Shown one piece after another: positions 1 through 7,479 of a stretch of DNA of 64,000 nucleotides. A program made the position numbers and the translations under genes. Numbering within the stretch: the stretch's first letter is position 1; every line of letters starts with the position of its first letter. The DNA is from Actinoplanes auranticolor. GTDB lineage: Bacteria; Actinomycetota; Actinomycetes; Mycobacteriales; Micromonosporaceae. The DNA lies in the NCBI RefSeq assembly GCF_018332655.1, contig NZ_BOQL01000077.1, positions 1 through 64,000 on the forward strand. The letters run 5' to 3'. The notes under the pieces are model-generated. The model saw only the letters and a list, made by a program, of their open reading frames with translations, ran no database searches and was not told where the DNA came from.

Positions 1-38
1 CCTGGCCTGACGCGAGCTGCCGCCTGCTTTCGGTCTGA

Positions 39-64
39 CCTGACCCGGCGGCGGCCGGGTCAGG
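39..64 (-). terminator. Hairpin terminator of the MarR gene
   Basis: Perfect 11-bp inverted repeat (arms CCTGACCCGGC and GCCGGGTCAGG, loop GGCG) overlapping the stop codon of the leftward MarR gene. There is no T-tract, as is common for actinobacterial terminators. Function is inferred from structure and position. Confidence 0.5.
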
Positions 65-572
65 ACCGGGTCGCGTCGACCGACGGCGGCGTGTCGGCCG
101 CCTGATCCGCCGGAGTGCCACACGCAGCCGATTCGGCCTCCTCGGAGGCCGCGCGGACCATCGCCGTCATCGCCTCCGCGACCGTGCGCAGCTCGGCGTC
201 CGTGAGGCGTTTGAGCACCCGCGTCTGCTTCTCCGTCCCGGCCGTGATGATGTCGGCGATCATCCCCGCGCCGGTGCTGCTCAGGGTGATCCGGCGGACC
301 CGGCGGTCGTGCGGGTCCTCCGCCCGGGTCACCAGGTCGTGGGCCACCAGCCGGTCGACCATCCCGCTCATCGTGGCCAGGCTCACTCCCAGCAGCCCGG
401 CCAGCTCCCGGCCCGACGTGTCGCCCAGCCGGTGCAGCAGCAGCAGGATCTTGAGCTGCGGCATGGTGAGCTGGGACGCGAAGAGCGGGTCCGAGCGGTC
501 ATAGGCGAACAGGTGCTGGAGCCGCTGCTGCGCGCCCATAATGTCGGCGATGAGTCGTTCTTTCTCGGCCAC
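60..572 (-). CDS. MarR-family transcriptional regulator
   Basis: A 170-residue winged-helix regulator. The central part (TMPQLKILLLLHRLG, then RELAGLLGVSLATMSGMVDRL) is the MarR recognition region, followed by a wing containing DPHDRRVRRITL. The GTG at 572 is chosen because a GGGAGGT ribosome site lies just upstream; the longer open frame to 800 would run into the divergent transporter gene. It faces an RND-type efflux pump across 148 bp, the usual arrangement for a local repressor of an exporter that responds to small phenolic or drug-like ligands. The ligand cannot be told from sequence. The C-terminal 20 residues are Ala/Asp-rich and probably disordered. Confidence 0.9.
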   Translation of the reverse strand: MAEKERLIADIMGAQQRLQHLFAYDRSDPLFASQLTMPQLKILLLLHRLGDTSGRELAGLLGVSLATMSGMVDRLVAHDLVTRAEDPHDRRVRRITLSSTGAGMIADIITAGTEKQTRVLKRLTDAELRTVAEAMTAMVRAASEEAESAACGTPADQAADTPPSVDATRS

Positions 573-666
573 CGCACCTCCCGTGTTGCACGCTGTGTTG
601 CGCGCCGGTGGCCGGAGCGCGTCCTTGCTGTGACGGGACGCTATCAGCGGACCCCGGCGAAAACCA

Positions 667-686
667 TTTGTTCGCGTCGGGCAAAC
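667..686. promoter_or_regulatory. Candidate MarR operator
   Basis: An imperfect inverted repeat, TTTGTTCGCGTCGGGCAAA, lies about 35-55 bp before the RND start. Outer TTTG/CAAA and inner CG/CG pairs are exact, with two wobble pairs between. Size, symmetry and position fit a MarR-dimer site controlling both divergent genes. Binding is inferred. Confidence 0.45.
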
Positions 687-720
687 TATATGCCTTGGCC
701 GAACTTTCACGGGGGAGCAT

Positions 721-3700
721 ATGTCGTTTCTGACCAGGCTCAGTCTCGCCAACCGGGGGCTCGTCGCCCTCATCGCGGTGGTGATCACCGGTTTCGGCAT
801 CTACACGGTGCCGTCGCTCAAGCAGCAGCTGCTGCCGTCGCTCGAGTTCCCGGGCGCGTTCATCGGAGTGGTCCTGCCGGGCGCCAGCCCGGAGATCATG
901 GAAGCCCAGGTGACCAAGCCGATCGAGGACGCCGTCAAGGGCGCCGACGGCCTGGACACCATCACGTCCACCACCCGTGAGGGTTCGGCCACCATCCAGG
1001 TCCTGTTCGAATTCGGCACCGACCTCGACAACGCGGTCAACCAGCTGACCACCTCGGTCAACCGGATCCAGCCGACGCTGCCCGACGACGTCGAGCCGAC
1101 CATCTTCGCCGGCAGCACCGACGACATCCCGGCGATCATCCTGGCCGCCTCCGACGGCGGCGAGGACCAGGCCGCGCTGGCCAACCGGCTCCAGCAGACC
1201 GTGGTTCCCGAGCTCAACGCCATCGAGGGCGTCCGCGAGGTGGCCGTCACCGGCGCCCGCGCCCAGCAGATCGTGATCACACCCGACCGGGCCAAGCTCG
1301 GCGCCGCGGGCGTCGATCCGCGCGCGATCGGCACCTTGCTGCAGAGCAACGGCGTCTCGATCCCGGCCGGTGCGGTCACCGACGGCAGCCGCTCGCTGAG
1401 CGTGCAGGTCGGTCAGCCGATCCAGACCCTCGACCAGCTCAAGGGCCTCTACCTCAGCGGCAGCCGGGGCCCGGTCACGCTGGGGTCCGTCGCGTCGGTC
1501 AATCAGCAGCTGGCCACGGCCACGTCGTTCACGCGTACGGATGGGGTCGAGAGCCTCGGCATCGCGGTCACCGCGTCGCCCGAGGGGAACCCGGTCAACA
1601 TCTCGCACGAGGTGCGCGACAAGATCGCCGAGCTGGAGAAGTCCTCGAACGCCAAGCTCACGGTCATCACCGACCAGGCGCCGTTCGTGGAGAAGTCGAT
1701 CGAGAGCCTGACCACCGAGGGCCTGCTCGGCCTGATCATGGCCGTGATCGTCATCCTGGTGTTCCTGCTGTCGGTGCGCTCGACGCTGGTCACCGCGGTG
1801 TCCATCCCGCTGTCCGTGGTGATCGCGCTGATCGCCCTCAAGCTCGGCGACTACTCGCTCAACCTGCTCACCCTGGGAGCGCTGACCATCGCGGTCGGCC
1901 GGGTGGTCGACGACTCGATCGTCGTGCTGGAGAACATCAAACGGCATCTGGGGTACGGCGAGACGAAGATCCACGCGATCACGTCCGGCGTCAAGGAGGT
2001 GGCCGGCGCGGTCACCGCCTCCACACTCACCACGGTCGCCGTGTTCGCCCCGATCGCACTCGTGGGCGGCTTCGTCGGTCAGCTCTTCGCGCCGTTCGCC
2101 ATCACGGTCACGGTCGCGCTGATCGCCTCGCTCTTCGTGTCGCTGACGGTGGTGCCGGTGCTGGCGTACTGGTTCCTGCGGCCGGCCGCCGGTGGCTCCG
2201 AGTCCGAAGAGGTCCGCCGGGCCGCCGAGGAGAAGGAGCTCCGCAGCCCGCTGCAGCGCGCCTACCTGCCGATCATCCGCTGGGTCACCCGCAGCCGGAT
2301 CACCCGGTGGAGCACGGTGGCGATCGGCGTGGTGATCCTCATCGGCACGCTCGGCCTGGCCAGCCGGCTGGAGACGAACTTCCTCGACGAGTCCGGCCAG
2401 GACACCGTCGCGCTCACCCAGGACCTGCCGGTGGGCACCGACCTGGCCACCACCGACGCGGCGGCCAAGAAGGTCGAGGCCGTGCTGGCCGCCCGCAACG
2501 ACGTCAAGAACTACCAGGTGACCGTCGGCAACGGTGAGTTCAACCCGTTCGCCGGATCCGGCGGGGCCAGCGGGGCCAGCTTCAACGTGGCGCTCAAAGA
2601 GGACGTCGACGCGGCCAAGGTCTCCGACGAGCTGCGCGAGCAGTTCAAGGGGATGCAGGACGTCGGCGAGGTCTCCGTCGGCAGCGACAGCGGCACCGGC
2701 TTCGACGGCAGTGCCCTGGCCGTCGTGGTGCAGGCGAGCGACCAGCAGGCGCTGGCGGCCGCCACCAAGCAGGTCCAGGACGCGATGGCCGGCACGCCGG
2801 GGGTCACCGACGTCAGCAGCACGCTCGCGGCGAGCGTTCCGCGCCTCGACGTCAAGGTCGACCGGGCCGCCGCCGCGGCCCGCGGGCTCACCGAGGCCGC
2901 GATCGGCCAGTCGGTGGCCGGGGCGTTCCGCTCGGCGCCGGCCGGGCAGATCACCGTCAACGGTGTCGGCCAGGACGTCGTCGTCGCGCTGGGCGCGCCG
3001 CCGGCCAACGCCGACGCGCTGCGCAAGCTGCCGCTGAGCACGCCCGGCGGCCAGCTCGTGACCCTCGACTCGGTGGCCGACGTCGCCGAGGTCGGCGGCC
3101 CGGAGGAGGTCACCCGGATCGACGGGAACCGCAGTGTCACGGTCGAGGGCACGGCGACCGGCTCCAACGTCGGCAAGACCACGACGGAGCTGACCAAGCG
3201 GCTCGACGCGCTGCAGCTGCCGGCCGGCGCCAGCTACGAGATCGGCGGGGTCAGCCAGGACCAGGCGGACGCGTTCGCCGACCTCGGCCTGGCGGTGCTC
3301 GCCGCGATCGCGATCGTCTTCGTGATCATGGTGGCCACGTTCCGCAGCCTGCTGCAGCCGCTGATCCTGCTCATCTCCATCCCGTTCGCGGCGACCGGCG
3401 CGATCGCGCTGCTGCTGGCGACCGGCACCCCGCTCGGCGTACCGGCCCTGATCGGTGTGCTGATGCTGGTCGGCATCGTGGTCACCAACGCGATCGTGCT
3501 GCTCGACCTGATCAACCACTACCGCCAGGCGGGTCTGGGGGTGCAGGAAGCCGTCGTCGAGGGCGGCCGGCACCGGCTGCGCCCGATCCTGATGACGGCC
3601 ATCGCGACGATCTTCGCGTTGCTGCCGATGGCCCTGGGCCTCACCGGTGAGGGCGGTTTCATCTCGCAGCCGCTGGCCGTCGTGGTCATCGGCGGCCTGG

Positions 3701-4062
3701 TCAGCTCGACACTGCTGACCCTGGTCCTGGTGCCGGCGCTCTACACCATGGTGGAGAACACCAAGCTCAAGGGCCGCACCCGGCGCGAACGGCGCCGGGC
3801 CCGCAAGGCGATGAAGCGCAGCGGCGCGACCGCGGCGCTGGACACGCCGAAGCACGCGGCGGACGAGCCGGACGGCGCGGTCCCGGCCGACGACCCGACT
3901 CCGGACTCGAGCGGCGGCGCGCACGAGGCGCCCGAGGGCTCACCGGCCGGACATCCGGCGCGTTCCACGGCCGAGCCGCAGAGCGGGGCACTGCGGGGCT
4001 ACACGGACCAGTTCGAGGTCCTGAAGATGCCCCGCCGCCCGGCGACTCCGCCCCCGGCCTGA
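721..4062 (+). CDS. RND-family efflux transporter (AcrB/HAE1-like)
   Basis: An 1113-residue inner-membrane proton-driven exporter. The N-terminus (LTRLSLANRGLVALIAVV) is the first RND helix, followed by a large extracytoplasmic porter domain, a helix bundle with GRVVDDSIVVLENIKRH (the paired Asp of the proton relay in TM4), a second porter half and a second bundle from about residue 855. The last 100 residues are a charged, Ala/Pro-rich tail not found in AcrB. Start: ATG with GGGGGAG a few bases upstream. Such pumps in Actinobacteria usually work without an AcrA partner or outer-membrane channel, and none is encoded nearby. Probably repressed by the divergent MarR protein. Substrate unknown. 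Confidence 0.9.
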   Translation: MSFLTRLSLANRGLVALIAVVITGFGIYTVPSLKQQLLPSLEFPGAFIGVVLPGASPEIMEAQVTKPIEDAVKGADGLDTITSTTREGSATIQVLFEFGTDLDNAVNQLTTSVNRIQPTLPDDVEPTIFAGSTDDIPAIILAASDGGEDQAALANRLQQTVVPELNAIEGVREVAVTGARAQQIVITPDRAKLGAAGVDPRAIGTLLQSNGVSIPAGAVTDGSRSLSVQVGQPIQTLDQLKGLYLSGSRGPVTLGSVASVNQQLATATSFTRTDGVESLGIAVTASPEGNPVNISHEVRDKIAELEKSSNAKLTVITDQAPFVEKSIESLTTEGLLGLIMAVIVILVFLLSVRSTLVTAVSIPLSVVIALIALKLGDYSLNLLTLGALTIAVGRVVDDSIVVLENIKRHLGYGETKIHAITSGVKEVAGAVTASTLTTVAVFAPIALVGGFVGQLFAPFAITVTVALIASLFVSLTVVPVLAYWFLRPAAGGSESEEVRRAAEEKELRSPLQRAYLPIIRWVTRSRITRWSTVAIGVVILIGTLGLASRLETNFLDESGQDTVALTQDLPVGTDLATTDAAAKKVEAVLAARNDVKNYQVTVGNGEFNPFAGSGGASGASFNVALKEDVDAAKVSDELREQFKGMQDVGEVSVGSDSGTGFDGSALAVVVQASDQQALAAATKQVQDAMAGTPGVTDVSSTLAASVPRLDVKVDRAAAAARGLTEAAIGQSVAGAFRSAPAGQITVNGVGQDVVVALGAPPANADALRKLPLSTPGGQLVTLDSVADVAEVGGPEEVTRIDGNRSVTVEGTATGSNVGKTTTELTKRLDALQLPAGASYEIGGVSQDQADAFADLGLAVLAAIAIVFVIMVATFRSLLQPLILLISIPFAATGAIALLLATGTPLGVPALIGVLMLVGIVVTNAIVLLDLINHYRQAGLGVQEAVVEGGRHRLRPILMTAIATIFALLPMALGLTGEGGFISQPLAVVVIGGLVSSTLLTLVLVPALYTMVENTKLKGRTRRERRRARKAMKRSGATAALDTPKHAADEPDGAVPADDPTPDSSGGAHEAPEGSPAGHPARSTAEPQSGALRGYTDQFEVLKMPRRPATPPPA

Positions 4063-4067
4063 CCGGA

Positions 4068-4101
4068 CGCGGCGGCCGGCCCTGCGAGGTCGGCCGCCGC
4101 G
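4068..4101 (+). terminator. Hairpin after the RND gene
   Basis: An 11-bp perfect stem (CGCGGCGGCCG / CGGCCGCCGCG) with a 12-nt loop starts 6 bp past the RND stop. No T-run. Likely separates the pump from the following MFS gene, which has its own promoter. Confidence 0.45.
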
Positions 4102-4121
4102 CCGCGTCACCACCCGACCGG

Positions 4122-4127
4122 TAGATT
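4122..4127 (+). promoter_or_regulatory. -10 element TAGATT, leaderless MFS start
   Basis: TAGATT (TAnnnT) ends 7 nt before the GTG start of the MFS gene, placing the predicted transcript start at the start codon. No Shine-Dalgarno is present. Confidence 0.55.
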
Positions 4128-4134
4128 CCGGTAC

Positions 4135-5598
4135 GTGGCGACTCCCTTCTCGGTCCTTACCCGTAACCGTGACTTCCGGCGGCTGTTCGGGGCCGAGATG
4201 GTCGTGTTCGGCTCCGACTGGTTCGTCATGGTGCCGCTGCTCGTCCTGCTGCCCGAGCTGACCGGCAGCGGGGTGTGGGGCGCGCTGGTGCTGGCCGCCG
4301 ATACCGGGATCAACGCGCTGCTGCTGCCGTACACGGGAACCATCGCCGACCGGATGGACCGCCGCACCATCCTCATCGCGGCCAACGTGGCCGCGCTCCT
4401 GGCCATTCTGCTGTTGTTCTTCGTGCGGTCGGCGGCCACGGCGCCGCTGGCGCTGGTGGCGATCGGCGCCGTGGCGATCGCCAAGGCGTTCTACTCCCCG
4501 GCGGCGTCCGCGGCCCTGCCGAACGTGGTCGACCCGGCCGACCTCGCCGCGGCCAACTCGGTCGCCGGCTCGGCCTGGGGCACCATGACCATCGTCGGCG
4601 CCTCGCTGGGCGGCATCGTCAGCAGCGCCTTCGGCCCGTACGTCAGCTTCGCCGTCGCCTCGGTCAGCCTGTTCGTGGCGGCCGTACTGACGGCTCTGAT
4701 CCGCCGCCCGTTGCAGGCGCCGCGGGACCCGGACTACGTGCCGCCCCGGGCCTGGCACGCCCTGATCGAGGCGCTGCGCTACATCGGCGCCCGGCCCCGG
4801 CTGCGCGCTCTGGTCACGGTGAAGTCGGCGGTCGGCCTCGGCAACGGCGTGCTGACCGTCTTCCCCCTGCTGGCCGGCCTCTACGGCGTCGGCGCCCTGG
4901 GGGCGGGACTGCTCTTCGCGGTACGCGGCGCCGGCGCCCTGGTCGGACCGCTGGTCATGCGGCCGGTCCTGAACCACCGCACCTGGCTCCTGCCCGGCCT
5001 GGCCCTGTCCATGGGCCTGTACGGCCTCGGCTACATCGGCGTGGCCTTCGCACCGTGGTTCCCCCTGGTGCTGGCGCTGGTCTTCGTGGCCCATTTCGCG
5101 GGCGGTACCAACTGGGTGCTGTCCAACTACGCCCTGCAGGGAGAGGTACCGGACAGGCTGCGCGGCCGCGTCTTCGCCACCGACATGATGCTGGCGACCC
5201 TGGCCATCTCGGTGAGCCAGCTGGGCGCGGCAGCCTTCGTGGACCGCGTCGACGAACGCGTGATCTTGATCGCCTGCGGTCTGATCACCCTCCTGTACGC
5301 GATCGGCTGGCGTTTCGCGACCCGTCATCTGTCCCTGGCCGAGCCGATCCCCACTGACGCCGCCGCTGACGGTGAGGGGCAGGAGCCCGCCGCGTCGGCC
5401 CACCCATCGGACGGCCCGGCCGGAGTTGACGGCCCGCCCACCGGCGGCGCGCGACCGGCTCATGAGGGACCGGTCGCGGAGGTCCGGTCCGGCGCGACCT
5501 ATGAGACTCCGGTCACGGAAGGCCGCTGCGGCGCGGCCGCTGAGGGTTCAGCCGCGGAAGACCGCCCCGGCGGCCCGGCCCCTGCCCCCAAGCACTGA
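4135..5598 (+). CDS. MFS transporter
   Basis: A 487-residue integral membrane protein of the major facilitator superfamily. It opens RNRDFRRLFGAEMVVFGSDW and has the TIADRMDRRTILI loop between TM2 and TM3 that matches the MFS motif A. About twelve hydrophobic helices fill residues 20-400. The final 75 residues are a low-complexity Pro/Gly/Ala tail with repeated short blocks (EVRSGA, EGRCGA), probably cytoplasmic and disordered. The family resembles actinobacterial drug or macrolide exporters, but the substrate cannot be assigned. The GTG start is preceded by a -10 hexamer and no ribosome site, so the mRNA is probably leaderless. Confidence 0.85.
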   Translation: MATPFSVLTRNRDFRRLFGAEMVVFGSDWFVMVPLLVLLPELTGSGVWGALVLAADTGINALLLPYTGTIADRMDRRTILIAANVAALLAILLLFFVRSAATAPLALVAIGAVAIAKAFYSPAASAALPNVVDPADLAAANSVAGSAWGTMTIVGASLGGIVSSAFGPYVSFAVASVSLFVAAVLTALIRRPLQAPRDPDYVPPRAWHALIEALRYIGARPRLRALVTVKSAVGLGNGVLTVFPLLAGLYGVGALGAGLLFAVRGAGALVGPLVMRPVLNHRTWLLPGLALSMGLYGLGYIGVAFAPWFPLVLALVFVAHFAGGTNWVLSNYALQGEVPDRLRGRVFATDMMLATLAISVSQLGAAAFVDRVDERVILIACGLITLLYAIGWRFATRHLSLAEPIPTDAAADGEGQEPAASAHPSDGPAGVDGPPTGGARPAHEGPVAEVRSGATYETPVTEGRCGAAAEGSAAEDRPGGPAPAPKH

Positions 5599-5693
5599 CC
5601 CGCCGCAGCGTCGGACGAAGATTGCCTTGAATCCCATCCCCGAAGGCCCGGCGACCCGAAGACTTACCCAGCGACGCGGCTCGGCCGAGAGGG

Positions 5694-6167
5694 TTACCCG
5701 GCAAACGGTGAACCAGCAGGCCGGTCACCAGCGCCATAGGACTGTGCGCCGGGAGGAGCGTTGCCATAGGACTGCCCGCCGGGCGGCGGCGGTCCGGCGA
5801 ACGGCTGGCTGCCGTCGAGTGGTGCCCCCGCGAAACCCGGCCCGGGATTCCGGCTGACCGCAGCCGCGATGAGCAGCCCCACCCCGGCCGCCGAGATCAC
5901 CGAGGTGATCAGGCCGATGAGGCCGAACACGATGCCGTACTGGGTCGCGGAGTAGTCCAGTGATTCGTACAGCACCGGGATCACCATCTGCCAGGCGAAC
6001 TGGAGCAGACTGGCGAGCAGCAGCGCCGCCAGGCCCAGCCGGGCCAGCAGGGTGCCGCGGGGGCCGAGCCGCTCGCGCCGGGTGGCGACCAGGACGAAGC
6101 CCGCGATCAGCACCGCGAGCAGGGGGAGGTGGCCCAGCATGCCCGTGAACAGGTATCCCACGCTCAT
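5694..6167 (-). CDS. Small four-helix membrane protein with Pro/Gly-rich tail
   Basis: A 157-residue protein of unknown function. Four hydrophobic segments occupy about residues 1-115 (MSVGYLFTGMLGHLPLLAVL, then LLARLGLAALLLASLLQF and two more), followed by a cytoplasmic-type tail rich in Gly, Pro, Ser and Gln (GPPPPGGQSYGNAPPGAQ). I took the internal ATG at 6167 because TAGGGT lies 7 nt upstream, the leaderless pattern; a start 10 codons earlier would lie inside that promoter. It is convergent with the MFS gene and divergent from thrB. No characterised family recognised. Confidence 0.7.
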   Translation of the reverse strand: MSVGYLFTGMLGHLPLLAVLIAGFVLVATRRERLGPRGTLLARLGLAALLLASLLQFAWQMVIPVLYESLDYSATQYGIVFGLIGLITSVISAAGVGLLIAAAVSRNPGPGFAGAPLDGSQPFAGPPPPGGQSYGNAPPGAQSYGAGDRPAGSPFAG

Positions 6168-6174
6168 GTCCGCG

Positions 6175-6180
6175 ACCCTA
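6175..6180 (-). promoter_or_regulatory. -10 element TAGGGT, leaderless start
   Basis: On the minus strand TAGGGT is followed by 7 nt and the ATG at 6167, with no Shine-Dalgarno. Predicted leaderless promoter. Confidence 0.5.
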
Positions 6181-6238
6181 ACGTCCGGGTGCGACATCTC
6201 CTCGTCGCCGCGGTGACGTGCGGATGATGATCAACGCC

Positions 6239-6244
6239 TAGCAT
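6239..6244 (+). promoter_or_regulatory. -10 element TAGCAT of thrB
   Basis: TAGCAT is followed by 6 nt (GAGGCG) and the thrB ATG. The GAGG is too close to the ATG to be a normal ribosome site, so a leaderless transcript is the better reading. Confidence 0.5.
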
Positions 6245-6250
6245 GAGGCG

Positions 6251-7186
6251 ATGGGCCTGACCTTCGTTACCGAGCCGGTACGGGTGCGTACCCCCGCCAC
6301 CAGCGCCAATCTCGGTCCGGGCTTCGACGCGCTCGGCCTGGCGCTCACGCTCTACGACGATCTGAGCGCCCGGGTCACCGGCGATTCGTGGACCGTCTCC
6401 GTGACCGGTGAGGGCGCCGGCGAGCTGCCCACCGATGAGAGTCACCTGGTCGTGCGGGCCATGCTCGCCACCTTCGATGAGCTCGGCGCCCGTCCTGCCG
6501 GGGTCGCCGTGGAGTGTGTCAACCGCATCCCGCAGGCGCGGGGACTCGGATCGTCCTCGGCGGCCATCGTCGGTGGGGTGCAACTGGCCCGTGCGCTGGT
6601 CCGGGAGCCGCTGGACGACGAGGCCGCGCTGCGGATCGCCGCGCGGCTGGAGGGGCACCCCGACAACGTCGCGCCCTGTCTGCTCGGTGGCTTCACCATC
6701 GCCTGGACCGAGGCGGGCGGTTCCCGGGCCGTACGCCTGGACGTCGCTGCCGGCGTACAACCGACGCTCTTCGTTCCGCAGGAACGGGGCCTGACCGCGA
6801 CGGCGCGGGCCGCGCTGCCCAGCACCGTGCCGCACGCGGACGCCGCGTTCAACACCGGCCGGGCCGCGCTGCTGGTGCACGCCCTCACCCGGGAGCCCGA
6901 GCTGCTCTTCGCGGCCACCGAGGACCGGTTGCACCAGGGCTATCGGGCGGTGGCGATGCCGGGCACGGCCTCCCTGGTGGCCTCGCTGCGTTCTGTCGGG
7001 GTTGCGGCAGTTGTCAGCGGCGCCGGGCCGACGGTGCTGGCCCTGAGCCCCGTACCAGCCGATTTCCACCCCGGAACCGAATGGCGCGCCGAGTCGTTGG
7101 GCGTGGATAGCGGCGGCGCCCTTGTCAAAGGGAGTATGGTGGAACACGCCGAGCGGGGCCCTGTTGCCGCAGGTCGTCAGAGTTGA
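6251..7186 (+). CDS. thrB: Homoserine kinase
   Basis: A 311-residue GHMP-family kinase that phosphorylates L-homoserine with ATP in threonine synthesis. The N-terminus VRTPATSANLGPGFDALGLAL is the substrate-side GHMP motif. PQARGLGSSSAA (near residue 92) is the phosphate-binding loop, and the C-terminal GVAAVVSGAGPTVLAL is GHMP motif 3. Length is normal. In other actinobacteria thrB follows hom and thrC; here those genes are not adjacent and thrB has its own promoter, but it keeps the conserved position directly before rho. Confidence 0.95.
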   Translation: MGLTFVTEPVRVRTPATSANLGPGFDALGLALTLYDDLSARVTGDSWTVSVTGEGAGELPTDESHLVVRAMLATFDELGARPAGVAVECVNRIPQARGLGSSSAAIVGGVQLARALVREPLDDEAALRIAARLEGHPDNVAPCLLGGFTIAWTEAGGSRAVRLDVAAGVQPTLFVPQERGLTATARAALPSTVPHADAAFNTGRAALLVHALTREPELLFAATEDRLHQGYRAVAMPGTASLVASLRSVGVAAVVSGAGPTVLALSPVPADFHPGTEWRAESLGVDSGGALVKGSMVEHAERGPVAAGRQS

Positions 7187-7479
7187 CTACGCTCAAGACC
7201 TAGCACAGCCGCGAAGCAAGCGATCTCTGCGGTTCGGCGCGCACCCGAGACTCATGGCACTCTGCCGGTCTCAATTCTCATCAAGGCACGTCGCCGAGCA
7301 GCGGATCCTCAGATCGCTGCACTCGCCGAGACCTATCCGTCACTGTCCGACGGGTCGGGAAACCGTCGAGCTGCCGTGCTGCAAACTCCCGCGCCGCAGT
7401 TGCGAAGCGGGTTCCGAGGGCACCCGGCCACCAGGCTGCAGACCCGGGTGGACTTGGCTTTTTCGACGGAAGGAATCCA
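7187..7479 (+). promoter_or_regulatory. rho 5' leader with possible attenuator
   Basis: A 293-nt gap between thrB and rho with no convincing gene. A TTGACT hexamer overlaps the thrB stop (7183-7188), but I see no well-spaced -10. Near the 3' end CACCCGG (7421-7427) can pair with CCGGGTG (7444-7450), followed by a run of five T at 7459-7463, just before the GGAAGGA ribosome site. This looks like a weak intrinsic terminator or a structure able to influence rho translation. Long autoregulatory leaders are known for rho in other bacteria; autoregulation here is inference. Confidence 0.4.

Noticed and set aside
499..3924. 1141-codon open frame opposite the RND gene
   Set aside because: Gln/Arg/Asp-rich product with no domain, fully antisense to a well-supported transporter; long antisense frames are expected in DNA with this GC content.
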